Shown here one piece after another: positions 1-8,665 of a stretch of 64,000 nucleotides of DNA (its first letter is position 1; the number at the start of each line of letters is the position of its first letter). The notes below the pieces were generated by a model. That model was not told where the DNA came from. It saw nothing but the letters and a program-made list of their open reading frames with translations, and did no database searches. The stretch comes from Bacteroidota bacterium (GTDB lineage Bacteria > Bacteroidota > JABWAT01). The DNA is taken from the NCBI GenBank assembly GCA_023151185.1, contig JAKLJL010000001.1:928306-992305 (forward strand). Reading direction: 5' to 3'. The translations under genes were made by a program, and so were the position numbers.

Positions 1-1038
1 AACCAGGTCATTTCCGTTGGTCCTGAGTTGATACGGTCCAAGTTTAGGTGCTGTCTCACCGATTGGCGGGGTTAAAGGAGAAAGGGGATAGGATTCGGTT
101 TTTCCTGTTTCAGTTTCAATTGAATACAGCAGATCAGAACTGTTTCCTGCTGACCAGATGGTCTTTTCATCAGCCGAAAGGCAAATTCCGTGGGGACTGG
201 CGGTCAGCCCGGAAAAATTCCGGATCAGGGTCATGGATTCCGTGTCAATCAAATGAAGCTGATTCCGGGAGGAAAAATTACTGACAATGGCTTTTTTTCC
301 GTCAGCCGTCAGTTCTACATGAGCCGGAGTTCCGCCAAGATAAATTTCGCCGGTTAGTTTTCGGGAAATTAAATCAACCCGGATCAGTTTACCGGCTGTG
401 TAGAAGGTGACAAATGCCGTGTTTCCATCCGGCGATACCGCAACATAATGGGGTGCTGCCGGTGCTGACTGCGGTGCCGGCCAGGTCGGATTAAATAAAG
501 GAATAATCCGGGTAACGGTTCGTTTTGAAATATCAAACAAAGTCAGGAAGTCCTCACCCTGATTGGTCATTAAAAACCGGCCTGATGATCCGGGTGTTGA
601 ATATAACGGAGTTCCGGAGGGACCCTTTGCTCCTTCCGAAATCCAGGTTCGCAAAAGATCAATTTCTTTCGCTGGCAGCGGATCCCGGTTGAAGGGCATC
701 GAAGGGGTCGCAACCGGCGAGTAAGCCGGATTCTGATTGACGTGCTGGAAAAGTGAACTGAGTGCAGGTTCAAACGGAACTACTACCGCCCCGCCTTTTA
801 GGGTCCCTGCAGCAAGTTCGGCATAAGAACCCAGCGTTAATGTCGTATCCTCATGAGCAGGCTTTCCGAGTGTATGGTTTTCAAGATGGCAGCCGGAAAC
901 CGCACAGGACCTGGTAAATACAGGCTGTACATCCCGGTCATAGGAAAGCTGAGCAGAGTCCTGTGGCTCCTCCGGGTCCGTTTTGCAGGAAACCAGACAG
1001 AATCCGGCCAATAAAATTATCTGGATTGTTTTAATCAT
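1..1038 (-). CDS. Lipoprotein with c-type heme motif and beta-propeller (3' end outside window)
   Basis: The frame is open from an ATG at 1038 to the left edge (346 codons), so the C-terminus is missing. The N-terminus is a lipoprotein signal (hydrophobic stretch ending LVSC, lipid Cys about residue 18). Residues 30-125 resemble the small cytochrome c domain often called planctomycete-type: a heme-binding motif with four residues between the cysteines (C45...C50-H51), and a later SMPF that could give the Met ligand before an LRTWISEGA stretch. From about residue 135 there are repeated blades of the YVTN/NHL type (VAVSPDGNTAFV, VELTADGKKAIV), i.e. a beta-propeller. The ATG overlaps the stop of the upstream LVIVD gene (ATGA), so the two are translationally coupled. 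Family known, substrate unknown; a periplasm-facing redox or scaffold role is inference. Confidence 0.75.
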   Translation of the reverse strand, partial: MIKTIQIILLAGFCLVSCKTDPEEPQDSAQLSYDRDVQPVFTRSCAVSGCHLENHTLGKPAHEDTTLTLGSYAELAAGTLKGGAVVVPFEPALSSLFQHVNQNPAYSPVATPSMPFNRDPLPAKEIDLLRTWISEGAKGPSGTPLYSTPGSSGRFLMTNQGEDFLTLFDISKRTVTRIIPLFNPTWPAPQSAPAAPHYVAVSPDGNTAFVTFYTAGKLIRVDLISRKLTGEIYLGGTPAHVELTADGKKAIVSNFSSRNQLHLIDTESMTLIRNFSGLTASPHGICLSADEKTIWSAGNSSDLLYSIETETGKTESYPLSPLTPPIGETAPKLGPYQLRTNGNDLV

Positions 1039-3470
1039 TTGAGAAGAATAAGTTTCCCGGATTTGGATACAACCCGGTCTGATTTTAACATGTAAAAATA
1101 AACACCGGAAGAGAAACGATCAGGGCGAAAATTCAGAACCTGGTGTCCCTGAGCCCTGGTTCCCAGTTTTTGCACCCAAACCAACTGACCAAGAAGGTTT
1201 GAAACCTCAAGAATAACCTCTCCGGTAAAACTCTGAGTCCAGGAAAGAGTAGTTTCCGGGTTAAAAGGATTCGGGTAAGCCGGGTATACCTCAATCCGGT
1301 TTGCAGCCATAGCAGTTTCGGATCCAACAGATGAAGAAGCGGAACTTTCGGTCAGTTCGAAGTCGTCAATGATACAATAACTGCTGGGTCTGGTATTGCT
1401 TCCGGTCATGGCATCTACGCCTTCAATATTGACAAACCGGATTTTAACTGAGGTTGCCGGGATTGCAACGGGGGGGAGTTTTAGTTTAGTCAGAACCCAT
1501 CCGGTATCCGGTTCGGTCAGTTCAAACACTTTCAGCCAGGATTGGTTTCCATCATAGGAAATCAGGACCCTGAAGGTGTCATTGACAGCACCCAACTGAA
1601 CCGGCGGCCGGTATACCCGTTGAAACCGGATTTCAGGTGCGCTGAGGTTGCCTAAGAAAAAACCGGGTGAGGTCAAAGAGGCAGAACCGGATACACCGGG
1701 TGTGGAAGAAGACCGCCTGGCTCTGGATAACATGGCCTTATTGCTAAAGTCCCCGGTCCGGTCATTTTCCGGAAGAAACCCGGACGGGCGGAAATCAGGA
1801 ACAAATTGGTGGACCCATTTAAATGCTGATTTATCGGATGGGTCACTCAAAATCCAGCCCATGGGTTCCGAAAAATTATCATAGAACCCCGGTATTTCTT
1901 CAAAAATATACTCCTGGGCATCATCCGTGAAAACTGAAAGGGTTCCCCGGATGTACCCTGTACTGGTCGGCCCGGTAACCTCATAAAAGCCTTCTGACAG
2001 AGTAAGGGTCAGTTTGCCATCGGCAGTTGTATACTCTGAAAACTTTTTTTCCCGGTTGCTGACAGTCAGGAAAACCGGAGATGAAACCGGGACTCCTTTT
2101 TTGAATAACTTCAGAGTTGTTTCAGAGATATACCGCTTCCTCAGAGTTAAATCCAGTTCAGTTGTTTTGCCGGGAACAATCAGAAGGGTGTCGGTAATCA
2201 GCGGGTCGTAGCCTTCCTTTTCGAGTTTCAGGCGCAGAATACCCTGAAGTCCGCCAAAAGAGTAAGATCCGTTTGCTTCCGTCCAGCAGGTCATATAATC
2301 TTCGACAGGCTGGTTAATCAGCCTGGTAATTTTAACTCCGGGAACGGGATTTCCATTCTGATCCCTGACCTTTCCCGAAAAATACCCGGGGGTGGCACCG
2401 GTAAACCGGATAATCACCAGGCCTCTTTCCATATCCGAAAGCAGAATATTTCCACTTGGAAGATAGGGATACACACCCCACACTGAGGTAAACTGACCGG
2501 CCCGGGGCAATTGTCCGTCAACATCAAAATACCCGGCGAGAACCGGGGCTTTGCGGTTCGAAAGATCAAAAACCCGGTAGCCATCCTCATAATAGGCAAC
2601 ATGGGCAAGGTTTCCTGAAATATGAACATTATGCGCCATGGCATGCTGACCGGCCCGGTATTCAGTCAGTTTTACGGGTGCTGAAGGATTGGAAACAGTC
2701 CAGAAGTTCAGTGGCATGTCCGGAGTTTCGTCCGTCTGCACGATGTAGTTGTTGTCATCCGTCATCCAGATGTTATGAGTGAAATTGGATGGATAGTTGG
2801 TTTGGGATATCAGCTTCAGGTTCGATTTATCCCGTGCATCGATAATCTGAATTCCGTCACCATAAATGGCTGAGGCAAAAATTGTGTCATTTTTCGCCTG
2901 GGAATCATGCCAGTAATTCTGCTCCCAGGCCCCAACTTCTACCGGATGGACGGGGTCTGTAAGGTCCAGAATTACATTGATATCTTTCAACGAGGAATTT
3001 CGGCTGCCGTTCAGATACAAATATTTCCCGTCAATTGAAACAGTATGAACTGTTCCATGATTTAACCGGCCCACATACCGGTTTACCAGAGTTGCTTTTT
3101 CAGGAAGTTCAGACAGGTCAATGATGTGAACCCCGGCCAAATTGGCGGGTGTACTGCCTTCTGTAACCACATAGGCATAGTGCTGGTAGGTTCTGAGCTC
3201 CCGCCAGGAGGAATTCGGGCCCGGAATGTGGGCAACTTCAACCGGATTTGCCGGGTCGGTAACCTCAATAATACTGGTTCCGTCATCTGCACCTAAAAGA
3301 GCATATTCACGCCCGCTTGCTGCATAACCCCAGACATTGGCGTAACTATGCCCGGATCCTCTGGGGTTCAATGCCCCCAGTTTCTCAGTGTTTATGGGGA
3401 TAGCTGTTTGCGAAAAAGCCGCGGTTTGTAAAAATAAACTGATCCAGAATCCGAAAAGAGTACGTTTCAT
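1035..3470 (-). CDS. Choice-of-anchor-B/LVIVD beta-propeller protein, T9SS cargo
   Basis: 811 residues. Signal peptide about 1-20 (ends AAFSQ). Residues about 25-350 carry LVIVD-type blades (IIEVTDPANPVEVA, VILDLTDPVHPVEV, VFDLSNRKAPVLAG), the pattern of 'choice-of-anchor B' proteins. Next come a carboxypeptidase-regulatory-like Ig fold (about 355-440), a second similar fold (445-530) and a jelly-roll-like segment (535-690). The C-terminal 85 residues are a T9SS type A sorting domain: YPNPFNPETTLSW, then SSGVYFYMLKS and a final SGKLILLK. The protein should pass the inner membrane by Sec and the outer membrane by T9SS, ending on the surface or outside. It is the first gene of a two-gene minus-strand operon with the heme-motif lipoprotein. 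A promoter-like site lies at 3534-3564. The function of the propeller is unknown. Confidence 0.85.
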   Translation of the reverse strand: MKRTLFGFWISLFLQTAAFSQTAIPINTEKLGALNPRGSGHSYANVWGYAASGREYALLGADDGTSIIEVTDPANPVEVAHIPGPNSSWRELRTYQHYAYVVTEGSTPANLAGVHIIDLSELPEKATLVNRYVGRLNHGTVHTVSIDGKYLYLNGSRNSSLKDINVILDLTDPVHPVEVGAWEQNYWHDSQAKNDTIFASAIYGDGIQIIDARDKSNLKLISQTNYPSNFTHNIWMTDDNNYIVQTDETPDMPLNFWTVSNPSAPVKLTEYRAGQHAMAHNVHISGNLAHVAYYEDGYRVFDLSNRKAPVLAGYFDVDGQLPRAGQFTSVWGVYPYLPSGNILLSDMERGLVIIRFTGATPGYFSGKVRDQNGNPVPGVKITRLINQPVEDYMTCWTEANGSYSFGGLQGILRLKLEKEGYDPLITDTLLIVPGKTTELDLTLRKRYISETTLKLFKKGVPVSSPVFLTVSNREKKFSEYTTADGKLTLTLSEGFYEVTGPTSTGYIRGTLSVFTDDAQEYIFEEIPGFYDNFSEPMGWILSDPSDKSAFKWVHQFVPDFRPSGFLPENDRTGDFSNKAMLSRARRSSSTPGVSGSASLTSPGFFLGNLSAPEIRFQRVYRPPVQLGAVNDTFRVLISYDGNQSWLKVFELTEPDTGWVLTKLKLPPVAIPATSVKIRFVNIEGVDAMTGSNTRPSSYCIIDDFELTESSASSSVGSETAMAANRIEVYPAYPNPFNPETTLSWTQSFTGEVILEVSNLLGQLVWVQKLGTRAQGHQVLNFRPDRFSSGVYFYMLKSDRVVSKSGKLILLK

Positions 3471-3533
3471 CAGGTTCCTTTAAAGATAAAATAGGCTTTA
3501 ATCTTATATTGAATAGAATCAATAACTTAAGCT

Positions 3534-3564
3534 TAAATATAAAAAGTTCGGAACCGGCTGGCAA
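3534..3564 (-). promoter_or_regulatory. Bacteroidota-type promoter for the LVIVD gene
   Basis: On the minus strand, TTG (3562-3564) is followed after 20 nt by TATATTTA (3534-3541), matching TTG-N20-TAnnTTTN. It lies about 65 nt upstream of the ATG at 3470. Motif match only. Confidence 0.5.
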
Positions 3565-3592
3565 CCCGGTTGCATCAGGTTCCTGACTCAGG

Positions 3593-3624
3593 TTGGCATT
3601 CAGTTCACAGCCGGGTTATCTTTG
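3593..3624 (+). promoter_or_regulatory. Bacteroidota-type promoter for rlmN
   Basis: TTG (3593-3595), 21 nt, then TATCTTTG (3617-3624): a full match to the -33/-7 consensus of the Bacteroidota housekeeping sigma factor. It lies 25 nt upstream of the GTG start of rlmN and is divergent from the promoter at 3534-3564. Confidence 0.6.
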
Positions 3625-3648
3625 CAGAAGTTAAAATGGACAGAATGA

Positions 3649-4701
3649 GTGAATAAAACGGATTTAAAAGGATTGCTGCTCCCGGAACTTCAGCAGGTCA
3701 TTACGGAAGCAGGTGAGAAAAAATTCCGGGCCGCCCAGGTTTATTCCTGGATGTACCGGAACGGACATACTTCCTTTTCTGATATGACTGATCTTTCAGT
3801 TAAAACCCGGCTGCTTTTTTCTGACCGGTTCAGAATTTCTACCCTTGAACAGGTTTTTCTTGCCCAGAGTTCAGACGGGACTGCCAAATTTCTCTGGGAA
3901 CTTGAGGATGGTAAACGGATTGAATCAGTTCTGATCCCGGATGATAAACGCCTGACAGCCTGTGTCTCATCTCAGGTTGGCTGTGCTTTGGGGTGTAAAT
4001 TTTGTGCAACCGGGAAAATGGGGTTAACCCGTAACCTGACTTCAGGTGAAATTTACGACCAGGTTTTACTGATGAACCGGTGGTCACTTGAAAAACGGGG
4101 ACAGCCAATCACCAATATTGTGTTTATGGGGATGGGAGAACCTCTGATGAACCTGGACCAGGTTGTCCGGTCGGTCCGCCTGATTTCGGATGCAACCGGT
4201 GTGGCGGTATCACAGCGGAGGATAACTATTTCTACTGCCGGAGTGGCACATAAAATAATTGAACTGGCCGATCTGGAGCTGAATGCCAGGCTGGCAGTTT
4301 CCCTTCATTCTGCTATTTCTGAAAAAAGAAATGAGATAATGCCCATCAACCGGGGGACCGATCTTACCGAACTGGGAGAAGCAATCCGGTATTATCTTCA
4401 TAAAACCGGGCAGAGAGTGACCTATGAATATGTCCTGTTCGACTCGTTTAATGATACCGAGGCTGATGCAGAGGCCCTGGTTCGGTTCTGCAGGATGGGT
4501 CCGTCAAAGGTCAATATAATTCTGTTCAACCCCGTTTCCGGTACCCGGTTCCGGAGGGCAGGAACTGACCGGCTGAACCAGTTTGTACAGTATCTTGCCG
4601 ACCGGCATATAACCGTAATGGTCAGGCAGAGCAGGGGGCAGGATATTGATGCCGCCTGCGGGCAACTGGCAACCACCAAGCAAAAGGAATTAATCGGATG
4701 A
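3649..4701 (+). CDS. rlmN: Dual-specificity 23S rRNA/tRNA adenine-C2 methyltransferase RlmN
   Basis: 350 residues, usual for the family. RlmN is a radical-SAM enzyme that methylates C2 of A2503 in 23S rRNA and A37 of some tRNAs. The 4Fe-4S cluster motif CX3CX2C is at C112/C116/C119 (CALGCKFC), followed by the GxGEP-type stretch GMGEPLMN. The methyl-carrying C-terminal Cys is present (about C337 in DAACGQL). The start is a GTG at 3649, because the ATG codons just upstream (3636, 3645) run into a stop after a few codons in another frame. The stop overlaps the start of the HIT gene (ATGATG). First gene of the plus-strand run. Confidence 0.95.
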   Translation: MNKTDLKGLLLPELQQVITEAGEKKFRAAQVYSWMYRNGHTSFSDMTDLSVKTRLLFSDRFRISTLEQVFLAQSSDGTAKFLWELEDGKRIESVLIPDDKRLTACVSSQVGCALGCKFCATGKMGLTRNLTSGEIYDQVLLMNRWSLEKRGQPITNIVFMGMGEPLMNLDQVVRSVRLISDATGVAVSQRRITISTAGVAHKIIELADLELNARLAVSLHSAISEKRNEIMPINRGTDLTELGEAIRYYLHKTGQRVTYEYVLFDSFNDTEADAEALVRFCRMGPSKVNIILFNPVSGTRFRRAGTDRLNQFVQYLADRHITVMVRQSRGQDIDAACGQLATTKQKELIG

Positions 4702-5150
4702 TGGCTAGCCACGTGTGTCCCATCTGCAGATGGTTGAATGGTACTGACCACCTTGCTGGCGGTATCCTGACTGAAACTGATCATTTTTACGTTTTTCACC
4801 GGCAACTGGTTCCTGCTCCGGTTATTGGCTGGCTGATTATTGCCCCCAAAGAACACCTGATCACCCAGACTGAAATTCCGGAGACCTGGCAGGAAGAACT
4901 TACCCGGCTTCAGTTCCGGCTAACCCAGCTTCTGGAGAAAACAACCCGGCCTGAAAGAGTTTACTGGGTTCTGTTTTCTGAAGAAGTCAGGCATATTCAT
5001 TTTCATCTGATTCCCCGTCAGGAAAGTATGCCCGAAGAAAAGCGGGGCCCCGCCATTTTTTCCTGGAAACCCGAAGATGGAGCTGGCCGTCTTGAAATAG
5101 AAGGATTCTGCGATTTTTTCAGACAGCAGGCAAAGTCTGCCGGTTTGTAA
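4698..5150 (+). CDS. HIT-family nucleotide-binding protein
   Basis: 150 residues. The histidine-triad motif is visible as HIHFHLIP (H99, H101, H103), the catalytic signature of HIT hydrolases/transferases that cleave nucleoside phosphoramidates or dinucleotides. An N-terminal CPIC pair (residues 7-10) resembles half of the zinc site of some HIT proteins; I see no clear second pair. The ATG overlaps the rlmN stop, so the two are probably co-translated. It is followed by a gap with its own promoter for adk. The exact substrate cannot be told from sequence. Confidence 0.85.
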   Translation: MMASHVCPICRWLNGTDHLAGGILTETDHFYVFHRQLVPAPVIGWLIIAPKEHLITQTEIPETWQEELTRLQFRLTQLLEKTTRPERVYWVLFSEEVRHIHFHLIPRQESMPEEKRGPAIFSWKPEDGAGRLEIEGFCDFFRQQAKSAGL

Positions 5151-5169
5151 CGGTTTTTAGGATATAAGA

Positions 5170-5200
5170 TTGTAACTCTGGTAATATTTACTTATCTTTC
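5170..5200 (+). promoter_or_regulatory. Bacteroidota-type promoter for adk
   Basis: TTG (5170-5172), 20 nt, TATCTTTC (5193-5200); the last base differs from the consensus G. The adk ATG is 22 nt downstream, giving a short leader. Confidence 0.5.
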
Positions 5201-5222
5201 CGGTCTTGTTTCCGGAAAAATT

Positions 5223-5870
5223 ATGATTATAATCTTGTTTGGTGCGCCGGGTGTTGGTAAAGGAACACAGGCAAAACTGCTTCAGGAACGGAAATCGTTC
5301 AGACATTTGTCTACTGGTGATTTGCTCCGTTCAGCAATTAAAAATAATACCGACCTGGGCCGTCTGGCCAAATCCTTTATGGATAAAGGTGAACTCGTGA
5401 CGGATGATGTAGTCATCGGTCTGGTCAGGGAAGTGATTTCTCACTCTCCGAACGAGTCGTTTATTCTGGACGGATTTCCACGAACCCATGCACAGGCTGT
5501 AGCCCTGGATGTGATGCTGGCTGAAATCGGTACAGGAATCAGTAATGTCATTAATCTGATGGTTCCGGATGAAGAAATCATCCACCGGCTGTCTCAAAGA
5601 CGGGTGTGTGTGACTTGCGGAGCAACATATAACCTGCTGGCCAATGCCCCCAAAAAAGAGGGCATTTGTGATGCCTGCGGCAGTGAAGTTGTTCAGCGGG
5701 ACGATGACTCAGTAGAAACGATCCGGAAACGTCTGGCCCTGTATCTGGACAAAACAGCGCCCTTGCTCAATTATTACCGGATTACCGGAAAGCTGGCAGA
5801 ACTGGATGCTGTTGGGGATATTGAAGCAATAAATTCAGAACTTGTACAGCTTTTGGTTAAGGTTGGCTGA
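5223..5870 (+). CDS. adk: Adenylate kinase (zinc-lid type)
   Basis: 215 residues, the long form of adenylate kinase (ATP + AMP to 2 ADP). The P-loop GAPGVGKGT is near the N-terminus, followed by HLSTGDLLR and the AMP-binding FILDGFPRT. The lid carries four cysteines in two pairs (CVTC and CDAC, about residues 130-153), expected to bind a structural zinc ion. A promoter-like site lies just upstream (5170-5200), so adk may start a transcript that runs on into yceD-rpmF-plsX-fab. Cytosolic, essential housekeeping enzyme. Confidence 0.96.
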   Translation: MIIILFGAPGVGKGTQAKLLQERKSFRHLSTGDLLRSAIKNNTDLGRLAKSFMDKGELVTDDVVIGLVREVISHSPNESFILDGFPRTHAQAVALDVMLAEIGTGISNVINLMVPDEEIIHRLSQRRVCVTCGATYNLLANAPKKEGICDACGSEVVQRDDDSVETIRKRLALYLDKTAPLLNYYRITGKLAELDAVGDIEAINSELVQLLVKVG

Positions 5871-5880
5871 CAATCAGGCA

Positions 5881-6375
5881 ATGGAAATTAATATTTCCCG
5901 TCTTGCAGACGGAACCTATCAGCATCAGTTCGATGAGCCGGAATGGAGTCCGGAAGACGATATCCGGGTGACGGATTTTCATGCAGATTGTGTTCTTTCC
6001 AAAGCTTTTGAAAACCATGTTTTCAAGGTTCACATCCGGTTCACAGCCACGGTACCCTGTGACCGGTGCCTGTCACCGGCTGCTTTTTCTCTTGAAGATG
6101 AATTCACAGTGACGTACAGCCGGAACGAGGAACTGAAAGGGTCAGATCCGGATGGGGATTTCAGATATCTTGCCCCTGATCAGAATATAATTGACCTGCG
6201 GCGGGATGCTGAAGATTCAGTCCGGCTGGCATTACCCATGAAGGCAGTGTGTTCAGAGGACTGCAAGGGACTTTGTCCTGAATGCGGCAAAAATAAAAAC
6301 CTGGAGCCCTGCACCTGCGGTGACGGACGGATTGACCCCCGCTGGGAAAAATTGTTAAATTTCAAAAAAAACTAG
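5881..6375 (+). CDS. yceD: YceD/DUF177 family protein
   Basis: 164 residues from the ATG at 5881. A longer frame opens at a TTG inside adk, but MEINISRL fits the family start better. The C-terminal half holds the DUF177 signature: CDRC in the middle, then CSEDCKGLCPECG and a final CTCG, a likely zinc-binding cluster. In other bacteria yceD lies directly upstream of rpmF and plsX and affects 23S rRNA accumulation and coordination of ribosome and lipid synthesis; the same order is seen here. Starts 10 nt after adk. Confidence 0.88.
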   Translation: MEINISRLADGTYQHQFDEPEWSPEDDIRVTDFHADCVLSKAFENHVFKVHIRFTATVPCDRCLSPAAFSLEDEFTVTYSRNEELKGSDPDGDFRYLAPDQNIIDLRRDAEDSVRLALPMKAVCSEDCKGLCPECGKNKNLEPCTCGDGRIDPRWEKLLNFKKN

Positions 6376-6399
6376 AGTATATTTACAAGGAGATCTAAA

Positions 6400-6585
6400 A
6401 TGCCAAATCCAAAACGCAAATCGTCTAAAATGAGAGCCAGAAACCGCCGGGCCCATTTTAAATCAGCTACTCCCGGTCTGAGTGTCTGTCCGAAATGCTC
6501 CCATCCGAAACTGCAGCACCGTGCTTGTGCCAACTGTGGCTACTATGCCGGTAAATATGTGATCGAAAAAACCGAAACCGTCTGA
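6400..6585 (+). CDS. rpmF: 50S ribosomal protein L32
   Basis: 61 residues, basic N-terminus starting MPNPKRKSSKMRARNRRAH, then a zinc ribbon CPKC...CANC as in the zinc-containing L32 form. A clear SD (AAGGAG, 6388-6393) precedes the ATG. Lies between yceD and plsX, the classical arrangement linking ribosome assembly to phospholipid synthesis. Confidence 0.96.
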   Translation: MPNPKRKSSKMRARNRRAHFKSATPGLSVCPKCSHPKLQHRACANCGYYAGKYVIEKTETV

Positions 6586-6612
6586 ACTGCTGCCTGAAAT
6601 AGGAGGCCTGTC

Positions 6613-7623
6613 ATGCGTATTGTCGTCGATGCAATGGGCGGGGATTTTGCCCCGAAAAACGTAATTGTCGGTACACTGGATGCCCTGAAAGAAAGCAACG
6701 GGCGTTTTCAGGTGATTCTGACCGGTGACCAGGAAGTCATCAAAACAGAACTTGCTGCTGCCGGAGCCGGTGATTCTCTTCCGCTGACCATTCACCATAC
6801 CTCTCAGGTAATCACCATGGAGGATTCTGCTGCAACTGCAGTGAAAGGTAAGCCGGACAGCTCCATTGTTGTCGGTTTGGGACTTTGTGCAAAAGGCCAG
6901 GCAGACGGTTTTCTGAGTGCCGGGAACACCGGCGCCGTGATGGCCGCCTCTACCTATATTCTGGGCAGAATTCCGGGTGTCAGCCGGCCTACCATTTCTG
7001 CCTTCTTCCCCAGAAGACCTCACGGCCATAACTGTATTCTGGATGTTGGGGCCAATGTCGACTGTAAAGCCGAACACCTTGTTCAGTTTGCCCTCATGGG
7101 GACCATTTTTATGAAGGAAATGTTCGGCGTTGAAAATCCCCGGATCGGGACGCTCAGCATCGGCGAAGAGGAAACCAAGGGGAACGACCTGACCAGGGAA
7201 ACCCACAGACTGCTGAAGGAATCACGGCTGAATTTTGTTGGAAATGTAGAAGGACGTGATCTTTTTACAGATCAGGCTGATGTCTATGTCTGTGACGGGT
7301 ATACCGGCAACATTATTCTGAAATTCGCTGAATCTATCGGCCATTTTCTGGGTCACCAGTTTAAAAAGCAAATGGCTGAAATGGCCCTCCCTCCTGAACA
7401 GCAGATGCTGGTTGGCGGTGTTCTTAAAAAAACCATGCAATCCTTCGATTATGAAGAATTTGGCGGCGTCCCGCTGCTCGGTGTCAACGGCGTTTCCATT
7501 ATCGGTCACGGCGGTTCTTCACCGAAAGCCATCAAGAATATGATTTATGAAGCCGAAAAAATGGCCAAACTGGGTGTAAATAAAAAAATCCAGGACGCCA
7601 TTTCCCAACTCTCAGCCCAATAA
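6613..7623 (+). CDS. plsX: Phosphate acyltransferase PlsX
   Basis: 336 residues. PlsX makes acyl-phosphate from acyl-ACP for the PlsY route of phosphatidic acid synthesis. The N-terminus IVVDAMGGDFAPK and the internal SAGNTGAVMA, DVGANVDCK and DGYTGNIILK stretches are typical. The SD AGGAGG (6602-6607) is strong. Opens the fatty-acid cluster plsX-fabH-fabD-fabG-acpP-fabF; a peripheral membrane enzyme. Confidence 0.96.
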   Translation: MRIVVDAMGGDFAPKNVIVGTLDALKESNGRFQVILTGDQEVIKTELAAAGAGDSLPLTIHHTSQVITMEDSAATAVKGKPDSSIVVGLGLCAKGQADGFLSAGNTGAVMAASTYILGRIPGVSRPTISAFFPRRPHGHNCILDVGANVDCKAEHLVQFALMGTIFMKEMFGVENPRIGTLSIGEEETKGNDLTRETHRLLKESRLNFVGNVEGRDLFTDQADVYVCDGYTGNIILKFAESIGHFLGHQFKKQMAEMALPPEQQMLVGGVLKKTMQSFDYEEFGGVPLLGVNGVSIIGHGGSSPKAIKNMIYEAEKMAKLGVNKKIQDAISQLSAQ

Positions 7624-7641
7624 ACCAGACTCAGGTAAACC

Positions 7642-8640
7642 ATGAAACTGACCGCTGCCATTACCGCTGTTGGAAAATACCTTCCGCCGGATGTCCTGAC
7701 CAATGCTGATTTTGAAAAATTGTTTGATACGACTGATGAGTGGATTAAAACAAGAACCGGTATTTCTGAACGCCGGATTTTAAAAGATCCGTCAAAAGCA
7801 ACCAGTTTCATGATGGCCGAAGCTGCCCGCCGGGTCCTTGAGCAACGGAATCTGGATCCGCTTGATATCGACCTGATCATCGCCTGTACGGTCACCCCAG
7901 ATATGATGTTCCCGGCTACAGCCTGCCTGGTTCAAAATGAAATCGGCGCAAAAAATGCGTTCGGCTTTGATCTGAATGCGGCCTGTTCCGGTTTTCTTTT
8001 CGGACTTTCTACCGGCGCCCAGTTCGTTGAAACAGGCCGGTATAAAAAAGTGCTGGTCATCGGCGGCGATAAAATGAGCTCCATTATTGACTACACTGAC
8101 AGAACCACCGCCATTCTGTTCGGAGATGGTGCGGGTGCTGTTCTTCTTGAACCCTCAACTGACGGAACAGGCGTTCTGGATCATATCCTCCGGTCTGATG
8201 GGTCCGGGAAGGACTTTTTATACCAAAAAGCCGGCGGAAGTCTTCACCCTGCTTCACCTGAAACGATCCACAATCACTGGCATTATATTTACCAGGACGG
8301 GAAAACAGTATTTAAATCAGCTGTGACCGGTATGGCTGACGTATCTGCCGAAATTATGGCTAAAAACAACCTCCAGGGTCAGGATATTGCCTACCTGATT
8401 CCTCATCAGGCAAACCTGAGAATCATTGATGCAACTGCCAACCGGATGGGAATTGATTCCGGAAAAGTGATTATCAACATCGGGCGGTACGGAAATACAA
8501 CTGCCGGAACCATTCCGCTTGCACTGTCTGATGCCATTGAACAGAAATTGTTCAAACGGGGAGATAACCTGATTTTTGCAGCCTTCGGTGCAGGGTACAC
8601 CTGGGGTGCTGCATGGGTTAAATGGACTTACAATACCTGA
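7642..8640 (+). CDS. fabH: Beta-ketoacyl-ACP synthase III
   Basis: 332 residues. Condenses acetyl-CoA (or a branched primer) with malonyl-ACP to start fatty-acid synthesis. The catalytic triad is visible: Cys in LNAACSGFLFGL, His in IPHQANLRI and Asn in GRYGNTTAGTIP. The N-terminal TTDEWIKTRTGI is the usual FabH signature. Lies 18 nt after plsX and 25 nt before fabD. Primer preference (acetyl or branched) cannot be read from sequence alone. Confidence 0.96.
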   Translation: MKLTAAITAVGKYLPPDVLTNADFEKLFDTTDEWIKTRTGISERRILKDPSKATSFMMAEAARRVLEQRNLDPLDIDLIIACTVTPDMMFPATACLVQNEIGAKNAFGFDLNAACSGFLFGLSTGAQFVETGRYKKVLVIGGDKMSSIIDYTDRTTAILFGDGAGAVLLEPSTDGTGVLDHILRSDGSGKDFLYQKAGGSLHPASPETIHNHWHYIYQDGKTVFKSAVTGMADVSAEIMAKNNLQGQDIAYLIPHQANLRIIDATANRMGIDSGKVIINIGRYGNTTAGTIPLALSDAIEQKLFKRGDNLIFAAFGAGYTWGAAWVKWTYNT

Positions 8641-8665
8641 TTCCAACTAACACGGATTCCAATTT

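Noticed and set aside
6378..6385. TATATTTA as a promoter -7 box for rpmF
   Set aside because: The nearest TTG is 23 nt away, outside the 20-21 seen elsewhere, and the start point would fall on the SD.
6463..7206. Long minus-strand open frame opposite rpmF-plsX (247 codons)
   Set aside because: It lies opposite two certain genes, resembles no known family, and its codon pattern is a mirror of plsX. The same holds for other antisense frames, such as 35142-35681 opposite secA.
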